A DNA stretch of 64,000 bases from Lepiota brunneoincarnata (lineage: Eukaryota; Basidiomycota; Agaricomycetes; Agaricales; Agaricaceae), in contig JAEBUN010000018.1 of NCBI GenBank assembly GCA_023014365.1, positions 248,001-312,000 of the forward strand. Direction: 5' to 3'. The number at the start of each line of letters is the position of its first letter. The stretch's first letter is position 1. Positions 30,493 to 43,495 of the stretch are shown one piece after another. A program made the position numbers and the translations under genes. The notes under the pieces are model-generated. The model worked only from the letters and a program-made list of their open reading frames with translations, did not search any database and had not been told where the DNA came from.

Positions 30493-31736
30493 ATGGCCCC
30501 TGCGAGCCCAGCTCTGCTCTCTTACGAGAGGGTTTGGCTTGTCACCTACACAACTGTAGAGGGTGTTCTATATGGCCTCGCGTTCGCGTTGTACACCCTC
30601 TGCACTCGATCACTGTACCTCCAGCTGAAGGATCAACATCAACACCGGCGAAGACAAAACCTGGCCACACTTCTACACATGTCGCTCGTTATGGCTTGTG
30701 GACTCCTCGGTCTTGCTGTGGATTCTCGAGATGCCCAAACCTCCTACGTTGACCATGCAAATTATCCAGGCGGCAGCTTAGCCTACACTGCATATGTTTT
30801 TGCTACACTACCGATCGCCGTTATGAGCTATGCTATAGGCATTCTACTTGATTCTCTGATATTCGGTGTTCAAGTGAGCAGATGTCCTGACCCATCCCTT
30901 GCTGCTCTAATGTCGCACACTCCTTATTATGGTTTTTGATTTGTAGATCTGGCGCTTATGGGTCATTTGGGGGACATCATGGTATTGTTACTTCATTGTG
31001 GCGGTGCCAACTATGTCGCTTCTCACATACATAGGTATTTTACTTAGCGTTGTTCCGTATGTGATGGGACTGATCGTGAAATTGCAGGCATTCAAATATT
31101 CGGTTCGATGGAAGCTGCACAAGCGACATCGGACGATTCCTTCGTCCTTGCAACAGTAATCATTTCAGAAAGTCTCAGCTTATTTATCAGTGTCGTCGTC
31201 ACTCTGCTCATTAGTGCACAAATTGCACTGGTCCGAAGGCGACACATCAAACTCATGGGTGTGTATTGTCCTGATAGACCCAAATGATCTCATCATGATT
31301 CATGGGGGTATTGGTGATGCATATATAGGTCAATCCGACATTGTTGGACAGTACACATCGATAATCGCCATGCTCATTGAATCGTTCGCCCTTGAATCTG
31401 TCTGGACCATCGCAGCAATCATCCTTTTCCTTCTTGGGAGCAAAGGCCTCAGGAAAATGCCAGAGGCCGTAACCGCTGCTGATTTTTTCGCTACTACGAA
31501 GCCCTTCATCCAGGTGAGCAGATTAAATGTTCCTGATGCCTCCCCGGCAATGACTTACCATTGGCAATATCCAGATACTTGCCTATCTACTTGTCATTTA
31601 TCGTGTCATTATGGGACGAGGATGGAACAAAGACACAGAGCAGAAGCTCACCACTTTACAGTGGAATCGGGATGAGCCGCAAACTACCCAGCTCAGTACC
31701 CGAGCCTCTCTTCCGATATCTTGTGAAGGGGCTTGA
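30493..31736 (+). CDS. seven-transmembrane-type membrane protein, copy B
   Basis: Exons 30493-30873, 30947-31034, 31088-31258, 31329-31513 and 31575-31736 give 328 residues, MAPASPALLSYERVWLV onward. Membrane helices, intron positions and the C-terminal block LTTLQWNRDEPQTTQLST match copies A and C, so it appears functional. It is downstream of and parallel to the TPR-CHAT gene, and is followed by a GH5 remnant rather than a full CHAT gene. The promoter block is at 30420-30433. Confidence 0.75.
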
Positions 31737-32189
31737 ACATTCAAAGGAGGTCCTTTTGTTGGGAAATTTACAAAGGAATATTGGGAGGAGTCAAGTAATG
31801 TTTTCCAAGTTTGCAGCCCCTTACACTATATACTTTGACTCTTGGGGACTCGCAGATGATGCCAACACGCCTGGACGCCTCTTAGAGACCATTTTTCCGT
31901 GTATGTGGACAGCCTAACGCCAGACCTTACGCTCTCAATGATTATTGTCGAAAAACGTCTGTAGATGACATCCCTGTGGTATCAAACTGTGGTATCATCG
32001 CGGCGCGGGAAGTTGTCGTCCAATTATTCCCGGCCATGGCCGGGGGTAGTAGATTTTGAGAACCTGATATTTCTTGTGCTGATTGGCACGGCGACGCTCG
32101 CCGGTATAGTGGATAGGATACTAACCTGTGCTATAGGGTATTGGCAATTATGCTACACTCTCGGCCTGAGTTTGAACCTAAAAGAGGGG
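31737..32189. other. downstream flank of copy B
   Basis: No gene seen. The first 200 bp (TTTGCAGCCCCTTA... and GGACTCGCAGATGATGCCAA) are shared with the 3' flanks of copies A and C. Confidence 0.5.
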
Positions 32190-32437
32190 ATTCCAGGGCA
32201 AACCACATCTGCCATATGATAGGTTTTTGTTTGTGTATGATGCGACTAACAGGGTTCGGTGTAACGTCATGGCGGCGCCCTAACTTCTAGAACTAGTCCT
32301 TCGCATGGGAGAGAATTTTACAGGGATCGTCAATGCTTCAAGCGAGTATCATGACCACTATCGCTCACATAACCTGGATCATATATTCCTGGGACCTGAT
32401 AAGTGGTGATGGAACTTAGAAATCGAAAAACAAATAA

Positions 32438-33489
32438 CTATTGTCTAGGTCCGGATATAGCTGTCAGCCAGAGACTCAGCCAGGTCTGCGTTGGCAAATG
32501 CCAAACGCAGGTCCAAGTGTCCAAATTCCTGTCCCGTTCACAAGTACCCAAACCAGACAGCTGCAATCCCCAGTCCAAGCCCCAATCCAATGCCAACGAC
32601 CACAACAATGATCGCACCAAATCAAATACCCCAGTGGCCCCAGATTTCGTTCGCCTTGAATGCCGGTTTCGGTGGCGGCCATATCCTGACTTGGATCAAG
32701 TGCTTGGCGCCTGGGGTGTTAGCAAGTGGGAGAATGAAGAGCATCTGACAGAATTCATCATAGGTGTGTTTGTACATCTTCCAAAACTCGCCTTTGGCTG
32801 ATGAGGGTGCGAGGGAGTCGAGCAAGACTTTCCATCCGCGTGTGAGCTGGGAGGGGAAGAAAATCTCTGTTTTGTGTGCACCCAGTTCTCCTTCGCCCTC
32901 ACCAGGTGATGGGACAACCCAAGAAAGCAACACTTCCCCAGTTGTCATGTCATAACTGAAATCCATGGAGACACCCACCACTTTAGCTGGGAACAGTCGC
33001 ACCGCTTGCATCCAGGATCCGTCTGCCATTATCGAGTGCTACTGCGTCCTGTGCGTAAGGGAGAAAGGAGGGTGGGAGGACATGATCCCGGGAGAACCAA
33101 GCAAAGTTTTGGCCATTCCAATCGTCTCCATACAAGTCGGTGCCAAAAGGGTTGTAGTTCCACAAATTGCAAATATGAGATATGGTGGGTTGAGGGGGAA
33201 GATAGAGGGGAGACGCACGTAAACCCGACAAACCCTCTATCAGGGTCAATGATCATAGAATCTATCATGCGTTTTTGCCAAGTAAAGTCTTCAGTCGTGA
33301 ATGCTTCTCCATGACTGCACTTATTAGCCACGTATCACTTTGGATTGGGCCCGGATTTGATACTCACTTCATGTTCATTGGGATGCCACACTCCCCAATC
33401 AGCACAGGTACATCCCCAAGCGACCAATAACCTTCGTCGGCTAGGGTGCGAATTTGGGGGCTGAAATTGCCCCAGGCCCCTTTCTGGCC
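32438..33489 (-). pseudogene. GH5_12-like glucosidase, 3' remnant
   Basis: This matches the last third of the gene at 40476-43495: FTWQKRMIDSMI, LYGDDWNGQNFAWFSRD, DFSYDMTTGEVLLSWV, MYKHTYDEFCQMLFILP, then a C-terminal membrane helix. It lacks the catalytic domain and has several indels around 33010-33030. The homology with the 40-41 kb region extends past the gene to about 32190, so it is a segmental copy. At about 33489 it changes abruptly to CHAT sequence. Confidence 0.75.
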
Positions 33490-33650
33490 CTTGTAGAAAT
33501 GTATTTTATAAAGAGTTGTTTGCTTATGGAAGGCAGGCTGGAAGAATGGGACTGAACGGATCTCGTGCGCGCTTCATCATGCGGTCAAGGAGTTACCAAA
33601 GTCATTTCCCGACACCAGGTGATTCCGCTCTCCTCAATTGCATCACACAA
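33490..33650 (+). pseudogene. CHAT domain, 3' remnant
   Basis: It starts TGTATTTTATAAAGAGTTG and matches 29733-29880 (the VFYKELL ... MGLNGS region) with deletions that break the frame. It is closer to the remnant at 39830-39990 than to the large gene. Confidence 0.7.
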
Positions 33651-34320
33651 CCCAAAGATGCATGAGCTGGAGACAGATGCTGTGCGAGTGGTCGATTCAA
33701 GACTGCGAAGGACTAGGAAACTTTCGAAGACTTGTATGGAATGTCTGTTAAAACTATGGAACCATGGCCTATGCTCGACAACTTGCGGTCCTCGATGGGA
33801 GAGATCTTAGGCATGCCCTGATGGCTGAACTTGAAGATCTGAGTGCCCCATCTCTTTGGCTCAAGAACCTGGCCAGAAGAAAGATTGGAAAGAATTTTAT
33901 TGAGGTAGTTGACAATATTAGATGAGAATAATATACCGGGCGCATCGTACCACAACACGGGCAGATGGGAAGGGGAAAGGAAGAGCAACAGCAGTGTACA
34001 AAACACGATGGGATACAAACCCCACAGGGGTCCGACATCGCGTAGCCCAAGAGATCCGATCATTTTCCAGCACGTGGTGCGGGAAATCTGCTGGTCGTTT
34101 AGCTCTCAGTGTCTCAAGCTACCCCAGTCCCTACTCGACTATTCGGTAACACTTTGACCGATTCCTAGGATCAATCAACATGTTGTGCAGCGCGCTCCAA
34201 TCCATCAAGGTCGTTGACGCCAGCACTTGGGATCAATTAGAAGACCCACCATGGTATTCATTTGCGCAGGAAACGATGCTTCCGTTTCGCTCCTGATTGA
34301 TGAACGAGGGTACATCCAGG
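33651..34320. other. interval before 7-TM copy C
   Basis: A 54-codon frame (33759-33923, MAYARQLAVLDGRDLRHALM...) is open but I do not recognise it. From about 34230 the sequence is the conserved flank of the 7-TM units. Confidence 0.45.
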
Positions 34321-34392
34321 AGCTACATAACCACGGACGCTCAATCGTGCTAGGACATACCCACACATCCACCCAGCACCCCGAAAATCACA

Positions 34393-35632
34393 ATGGCCCC
34401 TCTGAGCCCAGCTGTGCTCTCATTTGAGAGGGTTGAACTTGTTACCCACACAACTGTACAGGGTGTTCTATATGGCCTCGCGTTTGCATTGTACATCCTC
34501 TGCATTCGAGCACTGTGCCCCCAGCTGAAGGATCAGCATCGGCGAAGACAAAACCTGGCCACGCTTCTACACATGTCACTCGTTATGGCTTGCGCGCTCC
34601 TTGGTCTCGCTGTGGACGCTCGAGATGTGCAAACCTTCTATGTTGATCATGCAAACTATCCAGGCGGCAGCCCAGCTTACGATGTGTATGTTTTTGGTAC
34701 ACTACCGATCGCCGTTATGGGCTATGCTATGGGCATTATAATTAATTCTCTGACGTTTGGTGTTCAAGTGAGCAGATGTCTTGACCAATCCTCTGCTGCT
34801 CTAATATCGTGCACTCCTTGTTATGGTTTTAATTCGCAGATTTGGCGCTTATGGGTCATTTGGAGGACATCGCGGCATTGCTACTTCATTGTGGCAGTGC
34901 CAACTATATCACTTCTCACGTACATAGGTATGTTACTTAGCACTGATCCGTATGTCTTGCTGATGGCACTGATCGTGAAATTCCAGTCATTCAAATCCTC
35001 TATTCGGTGAGAATCGTACAAACAGCATGGAAATCATTCGCCCTTGTAGCAGTCACCCTTTCGGAAAGTCTTAACTTAGTTATTACTGCTGTTGTTACTC
35101 TGTTCATCAGTGCACGAATTGCACTAGTCCGAAGGCGACACATCAAACTCATGGGTGTGTATTGTCCTGATAGACCCAAACGATCTCATCATGATTCATG
35201 GGAGTGTTGATGATACATCTACAGGTCAATCCGACGTTGCTAGACAGTATACGTCGATAATTGTCATGCTCATTGAATCGTTCGCCCTTGAATCTATCTG
35301 GACGATTATGACAATCGTCTTTTTCCTTCTTGAGGTCAAAGGCCACAATACAACACCAGAGATTTTAGGTGCTGCTGGCTTTTTCGCTAATACGAAGCCC
35401 TTCGTCCAGGTGAGCAGATTAACAGTTCCTGTTGTCTCCCTGGAAACGGCTGACCATTGGGAATATCCAGATAATTGCCTATCTACTTGTTATCTATCGC
35501 GTCATTACAGGACGAGGGTGGAAGGAGGACACAGAGCGGAAGCTCACCACTTTACAGTGGAATCGGGATGAGCCACAAACCACCCAGCTCAGTACTCGAG
35601 CTTCTCTTCCGATATCTCATGAAGAGGCTTGA
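34393..35632 (+). CDS. seven-transmembrane-type membrane protein, copy C
   Basis: Exons 34393-34767, 34840-34927, 34987-35154, 35225-35409 and 35471-35632 give 325 residues. The layout is the same as in A and B. The third exon differs most (VIQILYSVRIVQTAWKSFAL in place of the GATRVAQ segment of A). It appears intact. The promoter block is at 34321-34334. Confidence 0.75.
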
Positions 35633-36931
35633 ATGTTTAAAGGTGGAGGTCCTTTGGTTGGGAAACTTGCAAGCAAATAGGGAAGGAATGTTGGGAGGAG
35701 GGAAGGAGTGTAATTCTGTATATATGTCGAGAAATGTTTTTCAAGTTTGCAACCCCATACAGTGTGTACTTTGACCCTTGCGGACTCGCGGATGACACCA
35801 ACACGCCCGGACGTCTCTTTGAGGCCATTTTGCCGTGTATGTAAACAGCTTAACGCCGGACCTCAAGCTCCCAATGATCACTGTCAGAAAACGTCTGCAG
35901 ATGACTTCCCTCTGGTTTCAAACTGTGGTACTATCACGGCGCAGGAAGCTATCGTCCGATTAGGTACTGCTCTATTACAAGATGCGTGCTTAATTCATCT
36001 TTTTCGGGATGACCCTCTTGTCGACTCATGTCTTCGCACGCAGCAGTTACTAGTGTCTAGATCCAGGTAATGCAGTCTCACAGCGGCCAGGTATACCACC
36101 AAGCAACAAGGACCGGTCATGAAATGTATCTCAGGTCCGAACGAAAGCCTATTATTGCTGCCTAAATCGATATCAGAGATCCGTCTGTGCTCGAACAACA
36201 CCTTGGACATGTGAGCTTCTAATCATAATGACTCACTACCAATATCAAAATAGCTTTTCACGAAAAACATGCTCTGATCAAACTTCTATGATTGCGTTCA
36301 GCGTGCTTGCCAACAAGCCGCGATGTGTTCACTCACACGCTGAGGACTCCTCCAAACGTGATACCCGGTCTTACAATCGGGCAATCATGATGAAGGACTT
36401 GCACACAGTGCGAACAGTTGCTAGATCCACTGCCTCGATCGACGTTAGAAGGATCGACCACTGATCTACGAGATTTAGTCACCTTAGAAAATGTGCTTGT
36501 CTAGGTCGCTCCCTCTGGTTTGACTGGCATAACTCAAGCTCGATAACGACGACATACTCGATTTCACACTTCCAAAAAGCTTTTTTGCCCATTAGCCAAG
36601 CTCCTGCTCTGCGAAGTCTCAAGTCATCCCGGTGTCCGCCCAACTAATCTGCAGCACTTCGACCTACTTCTGGGATCAATCAGTTATTATAGTACGCCAC
36701 GCAGCGACGGGCTCCGTCCCATCAAGGTTGTTGATGCGCTGGTAAAACATTCATTCCCATGTCCGCGACCAGCCTGGCTGTGGGATACCGGCGCAGCATC
36801 TATTCGAGGGTTCCTAGCAACGCACCTAACTCAACTTCCAGCATTTAGAATCAGTTAGAAGACACCCATCGTGGCGCTCATTTTGCAGACAAAACAATGT
36901 TTCCGTCTGAGTGTGTTGCGGTGCTAGCTCG
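35633..36931. other. interval between 7-TM copies C and D
   Basis: No gene. 36200-36900 is a diverged copy of 6770-7260, the upstream flank of copy A. Confidence 0.55.
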
Positions 36932-36937
36932 ATTCAC

Positions 36938-37189
36938 ACAGGACCCCTGATAATCCCCATAGAGGCCAGATCCCCCACAGTAAAAACCTCGTCCAAACCC
37001 GGAGGTTCCCGTGCCCCCGATTTGTTCAAACCAGACCCGGCTTCTAAAAATTCGAAAAATTGCAAATAAATGTCTCCCAGCCCGAGTGCCGCTGGTGTGT
37101 CCAAACCGTGGGATCCGGCCTGACGCACTCCCTAAGGAGGGTTTGTCCAAGCTCAGATCCGGCCTATAGGAGGACTATAAGGGGTCCCT
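36938..37189. mobile_element. 252-bp MITE-like element
   Basis: The ends are imperfect inverted repeats of about 34 bp: the left begins ACAGGACCCCTGATAATC, and the right, read backwards, begins AGGGACCCCTTATAGTCC. ATTCAC flanks it on both sides (36932-36937 and 37190-37195). The matching place upstream of copies A, B and C lacks it. It has no coding capacity, so it is a non-autonomous DNA transposon candidate. Confidence 0.65.
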
Positions 37190-37333
37190 ATTCACGTTTA
37201 CTTGATGGGGGAGTACACCATCGGATCGGTAGCTATTCCTTGCGTCCAACGAATTCCAGGGAGCTACATAAATGTGAACACTCAATTGTGCTAGGATATA
37301 TCCACACATTCATCTAGCCCCTCAGAAATCACG

Positions 37334-38565
37334 ATGGCTCTGACAAGCTCAGCTGTACTCTCTTTTGAGAGAGTTTGGCTCGTCACTCCACACAACTGTA
37401 GAGGGTGCTCTATATGGCCTCGCATTTGCATTGTACTTTCCTCTGCACTCGAGCACTGTGCCTCCAGCTGTCAGCTGAAGGATCGACAGCGCCGAAGACG
37501 AAACCTAGTTACGCTTCTATACATGTCACTCATTATGACTTGTGGGCTCCTAGAGCTCGCTGTGGATTCTCGAGATGCCCAAACCTCCTACGTTGACCAG
37601 TACAGATTATCCGGGCGGTGGCGTGGCTTACACTGTGCATGTTTTTAATGCACTACCGATTGCCGTTATGTCCTATGCTATAGGGGTTCTGCTTGATTCT
37701 CTGACATTCGGTGTTCAAGTGAGCAGATGTCCTGATCCATCCCCTGCTGCTCTAATGCTTTGATTCGCAGGTCTGGCGCTTATGGCTCATTTGGAGGACA
37801 TCACGGTACTGCTATTTCATTGTGGCGGTACCTAGCTATGTCACTTCTCACTTACATAGGTGTTTTACTTAGCATTGTTCCGTGTATGATAACGCTGATC
37901 GTGAATTTGCAGTCATTCAAATATTCGGCTCGACGAAAATCATACAAGTGCCACCGAACAAATCACTCTTGCTTGTAGTGATTATCCTTACAGAAAGTCT
38001 CAGCTTGGTTATCAGCATCGTCGTCACTCTGCTCATTAGTGTACGAATTGCGCTAGTCCGAAGGCGACACATCAAAATAATGGGTGTGTGTTGTCCCAAT
38101 GAACCCAAATTATCTCATCACGGTTCATGGGGGTATTGGTGATACACTCACAGGTCAATCCGACGTTGCTAGGACAGTACACATCAATAATCGCCATGCT
38201 CATTGAATCGTTTGCCCTTGAATCTGTCTGGACGGATCATAGCAATCACCCTCTATCTGTTTGCAAACGAGGGTCACAGTAAGACAGGTAGAGGCTATAA
38301 CCGGGCTGCCTGATTTTTTCGCTACCACTCAGCCCTTCATCCAGGGTGAGCAGATTAGCAGTTCCATGTGGTCTCCCTGGAAATAACACTGATAATTCCC
38401 AGATACTTCGCTTACCTTCTTGTTATCTATCGTGTCATTATGGGACGAGGATGGAAAGAGGACACAGAGCGGAAGCTCACCACTTTACAATGGAATCGGG
38501 ATGAGCCACAAACCACCCAGCTCAGTACTCGAGCCTCTCTTCCGATATCTCGTGAAGAGGCTTGA
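37334..38565 (+). pseudogene. seven-transmembrane protein, copy D (decayed)
   Basis: It has the same exon plan as A, B and C, but with many small insertions relative to them: one base near 37391, one near 37443, a 7-bp tandem duplication (TCAGCTG) near 37468, and single bases near 37604, 37837, 38171 and 38235, plus others. The last exon still reads VIMGRGWKEDTERKLTTLQ. Splice sites are mostly kept. Most changes are insertions, so sequencing error is an alternative to decay. Confidence 0.75.
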
Positions 38566-38727
38566 ATGTTCGAAGGTGGAAGGTCCTTTGGCCGGGAACG
38601 AGCAGTATAGGAATATTGGGAGTAATATATATCAAGTAATGCTTTTCGGAATGCGTCAAAGATGTAATCGAGTGTTTGGCCCTTGGCCAAAAAGGCCACA
38701 GCCAACACCCTGCCATTCATGTTGTAG

Positions 38728-40000
38728 TTTCACTTTCATTGAGCGTATTTTCTAGGACCATCGAATTAATTTCTCAAGCTTCTAGTTCAATAGAGCAAAC
38801 ATTGCACAACCAACACCAGAAGCTCACTGACATCTCGAACCTTCAGTTAGAAACAGCCACTGCTGCATTCTTACTTGGAGTGGTTGAAAAAGCGTTAGAG
38901 TGGTTTGAGCAAGGCCGATACATCGTCTAGGGACAGCTAAATAATCTCCAGCCCCCAATTAGTCCCCTCTGTATCCACAACCCCGCCCTTGCAGGGCGTA
39001 TCTTGGATGTTCAATATCACTCGACAAGGTCAGTTCTTGCACGGCCACTCTACAGGCAGAAGCAAAGCGGCACCTCGTGCCCGCAAAGGAATAGGATAGG
39101 GAGATTTCCTTCGGCCAACCCCAGCATCTATTCTACCTGATGGCCCCCCCGTTTCTGGTCCAGCAGCTGTCATAAATGTTTACGAGCGCCGCTGTGACCT
39201 TGTCGCTCGATTCTCGAAACCTCGCAAGTATTTTCACATTCCGCTGCCCAACCTTTCCTACAACCCAGCATCCAATCTCCAAACCCACTTTTAGCGAGGC
39301 ATGGCTTACGCAAAACTCCGGGCGCGGGGATCCAAGCTGGAACCTGATGGCAAAAGGGGCTTGCAGATTGATGTCGGAATGGGAGCTGATGGTGGAACTT
39401 GGCAGGATCACAGTAATTGAGTGGGCGGTCCCTTGTGGTCGTTAACACGTGCATCCATCATTATCTAGTCTGGTTCGAAGGATCTGGGGCCCGTGTTGTG
39501 ATGCCAATCATCAGACATCTTGGATACTTTGTGAGTATATCATTGATTAGCTGAGACAAACATGCTATCACCTCGCATGTCACGCAGCGCAAGGCACCGT
39601 TGACCCTCCACAGGCTCTTCTTTCAGGATGACCGGTTGGAGTTGTCGATGATCATCAAAGCTGAATGGAAGAATGTGGATTTTGCCTTCTGATCTGCTTG
39701 CCAGGTGAGTGAAGGAGATGAGCTACTTTCGGAAGAGCCCATTCACCTGGCAGCCGGCATGCGGGCGGCAGGGTACCGAGGTGTTGTCGCGACAATGTAG
39801 TCAATCAAGGATGAATATGTTCGGAATGTGGCAGATGAATTTTATACAGAGTTGTTGGCTTGTGAAAAGCAGGTTGGAGGAATGGGACTGAATCGATCTC
39901 AAGCGGCTTATGCGCTTCACTGTGCGGTCAAGGAGTTACGAAAGTCACCCCCCGACAGCAATGATTCCGCTCCCCTTTCATTTTGGGTTCGCGTGAACAC
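38728..40000 (+). pseudogene. TPR-CHAT remnant lacking the TPR part
   Basis: It begins with GAGCGTATTTTCTAGGACCATC, matching 28156 on, and follows the CHAT gene to its 3' end with internal deletions and stops (for example after RYIV near 38928). The catalytic Cys region is damaged (the SACQT equivalent at about 39695 lies after a stop). It sits directly after copy D, as the full gene sits after copy A. Confidence 0.75.
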
Positions 40001-40475
40001 AACTGGTTCGATGATGTCTGAGGAACGAGCGCCAACCCATTCGATGAAAGCTACTTTCAGCCAAGGGGATTGACGGAGGAAGTTCGACGTGTTACTTAGG
40101 TATTCAGGGATGGCATTACCGGAGGTATAGAAGCTGGATTTGATATAGTCGAAATTCACTATGCTCATGGATACCTGTCGTCTTCATCTTGAGTCCGAGG
40201 AGTGACTGGCTAACGGAAGGAGCTTGAAAGAGAGAATTCCAGGACAAATCCACTTGTCATATGATAATTTGTTTTTTGTGTATGTGACTAACAAGGTTCG
40301 GTACAACTTCATGGGGGCGCACTGACTCCTAGAACCAGTCCTTGGCATGGGAGGGAAATTTGGCAGGGATCGTCAGTGCTTCGGGCGAGCATCGTGACCA
40401 TTATCGCTCACACAACCTGAATCATCTGTTATTGGGGTCTGATACGTAGTAATGGATCCCGATATATAAGAGAAA

Positions 40476-43400
40476 CTATTGTTTAGGTCTGAATATAATA
40501 GCTATTAGCCAGAGTCTTGACGTCTGCGTCGCCAAATACAAAAAGCAGGTCCAGGTGTCCAAATTCTTGTCCCCGGTCACACGTACCCAAACCAGACTAG
40601 CTGCAATCCCCAATCCAACCCCTAATCCAACGCTAACGACCACGACAATGATCGCACCGAACCAAATACCCCAATCGCCCCAGAAATCGTTCAACTCGAA
40701 TGCCGGTTTCGGTGGCGGCCATACCCTTGACTTGGATCGAGTGCTTCGTGCCTGGGGTGTTAACAAGTGGGAGGATGAAGAGCGTTTGGCGGGATTCATC
40801 ATAGGTGTGTTTGTACATTTTACAAAACTCGCCTTCGGCTTGACGAGGGTTCGAGGAAGTCGAGCAGGACTTTCCGTCCAGCGTGCGAGTTGGGAGGGGA
40901 AGAAAATCTCTGTTTCAGTATGCACCCAGTTCTCCTCCGCCCTCCTCACCGGGCGACGGGACAACCCAAGAAAGCAACACTCCCCCAGTTGTCATGTCGT
41001 AGCTAAAATCCACGAGGACACCCGCCACTTTAGCTGGGTATGGTCGCACCACTGCATCCAGGAATCCGTCCCCCATTATCGAGCGTTACTGCGTCCTGTC
41101 CGTAAGAGAGAAAAGAGGGTGGGAGGGCACGATCCCGGGAGAACCAAGCAAAGTTTTCGCCATTCCAATCGTCTCCGTATAAATCAGTGTTGGAAGGGTT
41201 GTAGTTCCACAAACTGCGAATATAAGATACGATGGATCGAGCGGGAAGGTAGAGGGGAGACGCACGTAAACCCGACGAGAGCTTTGTCAAGGCCTGTGAT
41301 CATGGCATCCATCATGCGTTTTTGCCAAGTAAAGTCGTCGGTCATGAATGCCTCTCCATGACTGCACTCATTAGCCTACATATCACTTTGGATCGGACCC
41401 GGATTTGATACTCACTTCATGTCCATTGGGATGCCACACTCCCCGATTAGCACAGGTACATCCCCCAGCGACCGGTAACCTTCGTCAGCCAGGGTGCGAA
41501 TTTGGAGGCTGAAATTCTCCCGGGCACCTTTCTGACCCCAGTAAAACGCCTTAGGGAGGAACATTCCCTGTGGGTTGACATTCTTAGAATGGTATGACAA
41601 GTGATATGAGGGATAGAAATACTCTTGACAACCCTTGAACATTGACAGTGAAGTCTCCAAAAGCCTTTTCGAAAAGGGACTTAAGGTCATACCTAGGTAA
41701 ATGATGTGTCAGTGTTTGAAGATTTCGACAGGCAGGGAAGTACCAGTGGGGTGCATAAACCATGTTTGGAATACGGTGCTCCGGAGTCCATGACGAAGGG
41801 CAGAACTAGTATTGCTGTCAGCTTTCCTGACGGGCCAGTAAGCTTATGGGACATACCTCATTCGGAATGGCTTCCACAAACATAATCTTATCCGGACTGG
41901 TCACCACTCTTACTCTCTCCGCCCACTCTTTTAAAAACGGGTAGTAAAAGTCCGTATACCAGTCAATCTGCTGAGCATTGAGTGCCATCAGGGATTCATG
42001 CCAATAATCAAACTCACCTTCTTCCCGCTGACCGGGTGATTTACAAAATAATTCTCCCGCAACACAACAGCTTGGTCTTTGGTTTTACACCATCCCCATA
42101 CCCCATGCATCCCCCACAAACACTGTCCTTTCGTAGGTCCATCTTCTTTCCAAGCCTTCCTCCTCCCCTCGTTCAACAGGGTATGTGCAGTCTTTTTTGT
42201 GGGCATTGGGAAGGATCGCGTCCACGTGGGCACCACTGTAGGGTATCCAGCACCGAGTTGGAATGATTGAAAAGTAGAGGGGATATGTGAGAGATGTAGG
42301 TCGGTGTTGTAGTCGAAGGTGTACATAGACTTGAGATCGATGTATCCTCTATGGGGCTCGTTCAACATCTTTCAAGATCGTTAGCTGCTGTCAAGGAGTT
42401 TGGATAATGAGACGATTGAGTACCTGAAAGCCGATGACACCCTCGAGATCACCCACAGCACGGGCGAGGACTTCCCACATGTTCAAAAACGTCTTTTGGA
42501 GGAACTGTTGGATGGGAATTTCGTCCTTGACCAAGAGCTTGGGTGTGAAAGTATCACCGCCCCAAAATACTGTACTATGAGAGCAATTAGTTTTCCATCT
42601 AGGTGCTGTTCAATACACTTACTTCATAGTTGCAGCGGCGAGCTTTGTGTAACCCGTGGGCCATAAGCCACGCTCCATCTCCGTATGGCCACCACCGCGC
42701 ATCCCTCCTAGCCATGCGGCACCGGACTCCTCAAGCGCATCAATATCGAACCCTGCTGCTTCAACTGTCCATAAGGGTGCGCCGGACCCACCAGTGTATC
42801 GCGACCAGACGTCTTGGTGAAGGGAAATATAGGCTGAGATGCCGTAGTGGGGGAGTAGGGAAAGAAGCTCCCGAAGGTAGCTGAGGTAGTCTTGGTCGTA
42901 GATCCCACTGGTTGTAATGTTAATGGCGTGGCGGTGGGTAAGAAATGACGGCTTACGGTCCCTCATGTTCTACGGCCTCCCATGTTACAAGAAAACGGAC
43001 TATCTCAGGTAAACAATGTGTCGTAGGAAAAAGAAATGCATCAGACCTACTGAAAGTCAGCCCCCACCTCCTCAATCGCGCGAAATGCTCCTGAGCTTCG
43101 CTCAAAGGGAATGGCCTTCCAACAAACGTGACAATTTTCGGGTCCTCTGGAAAGCCCTCATGCGTATGGTTCGCTGGACTTCGTGGCGGAATCCACTGAA
43201 TTATTCAGCAATCCAATAAGAGAATAACGCATCGACTGCTCACGTTTTAGAACACCCAGATAGATTTACTCCACGAAGGTTACAGACACGACCATAAGCA
43301 TCGACAAAGTGGCGGCCCCGAAGCCGAATACCACCTCCTGTGCCAGTAGGAGACCAGTTGTGCGCATAAGATGAATGAACAGATCCTGGCTCGTAATGAG

Positions 43401-43495
43401 GGTGTTTCGAAGGGTGGTTCAGCTGCAGAACGTCAAGCTCTCAGATATGTCTCTGAAATAACCTAACTTACGCATTCTGACGCGTCGTCGGGCAT
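40476..43495 (-). CDS. GH5_12-type glucosidase (steryl-/ceramide-glucoside hydrolase-like), frameshifted 3' end
   Basis: The start at 43495 gives a tiny first exon (MPDDASEC), then RLRGRHFVDAYGRVCNLRG. Recognisable blocks in order: HEGFPEDPKIVTFVGRPFPL, ISAYISLHQDVWSRYTGGSG, LNEPHRGYIDL with the acid/base Glu, MVYAPHWY, GMFLPKAFYWG, PVLIGECGIPMDM with the nucleophile Glu, LYGDDWNGENFAWFSRD, and a C-terminal membrane helix (IIVVVVSVGLGVGLGIA). GH5_12 enzymes of basidiomycetes remove glucose from ergosteryl glucoside or glucosylceramide. The 5' two-thirds splices cleanly. From 41075 down there are at least four single-base insertions relative to the 32.4-33.5 kb remnant or family expectation, so the C-terminal domain is frameshifted as read. 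Confidence 0.8.

Noticed and set aside
32403..32801. 132-codon plus-strand frame
   Set aside because: It is antisense to the GH5 3' remnant, whose minus-strand reading matches the larger gene.
40555..41361. 268-codon plus-strand frame
   Set aside because: It is antisense to the GH5 gene exons, and the minus-strand reading matches the remnant at 32.4-33.5 kb at protein level.
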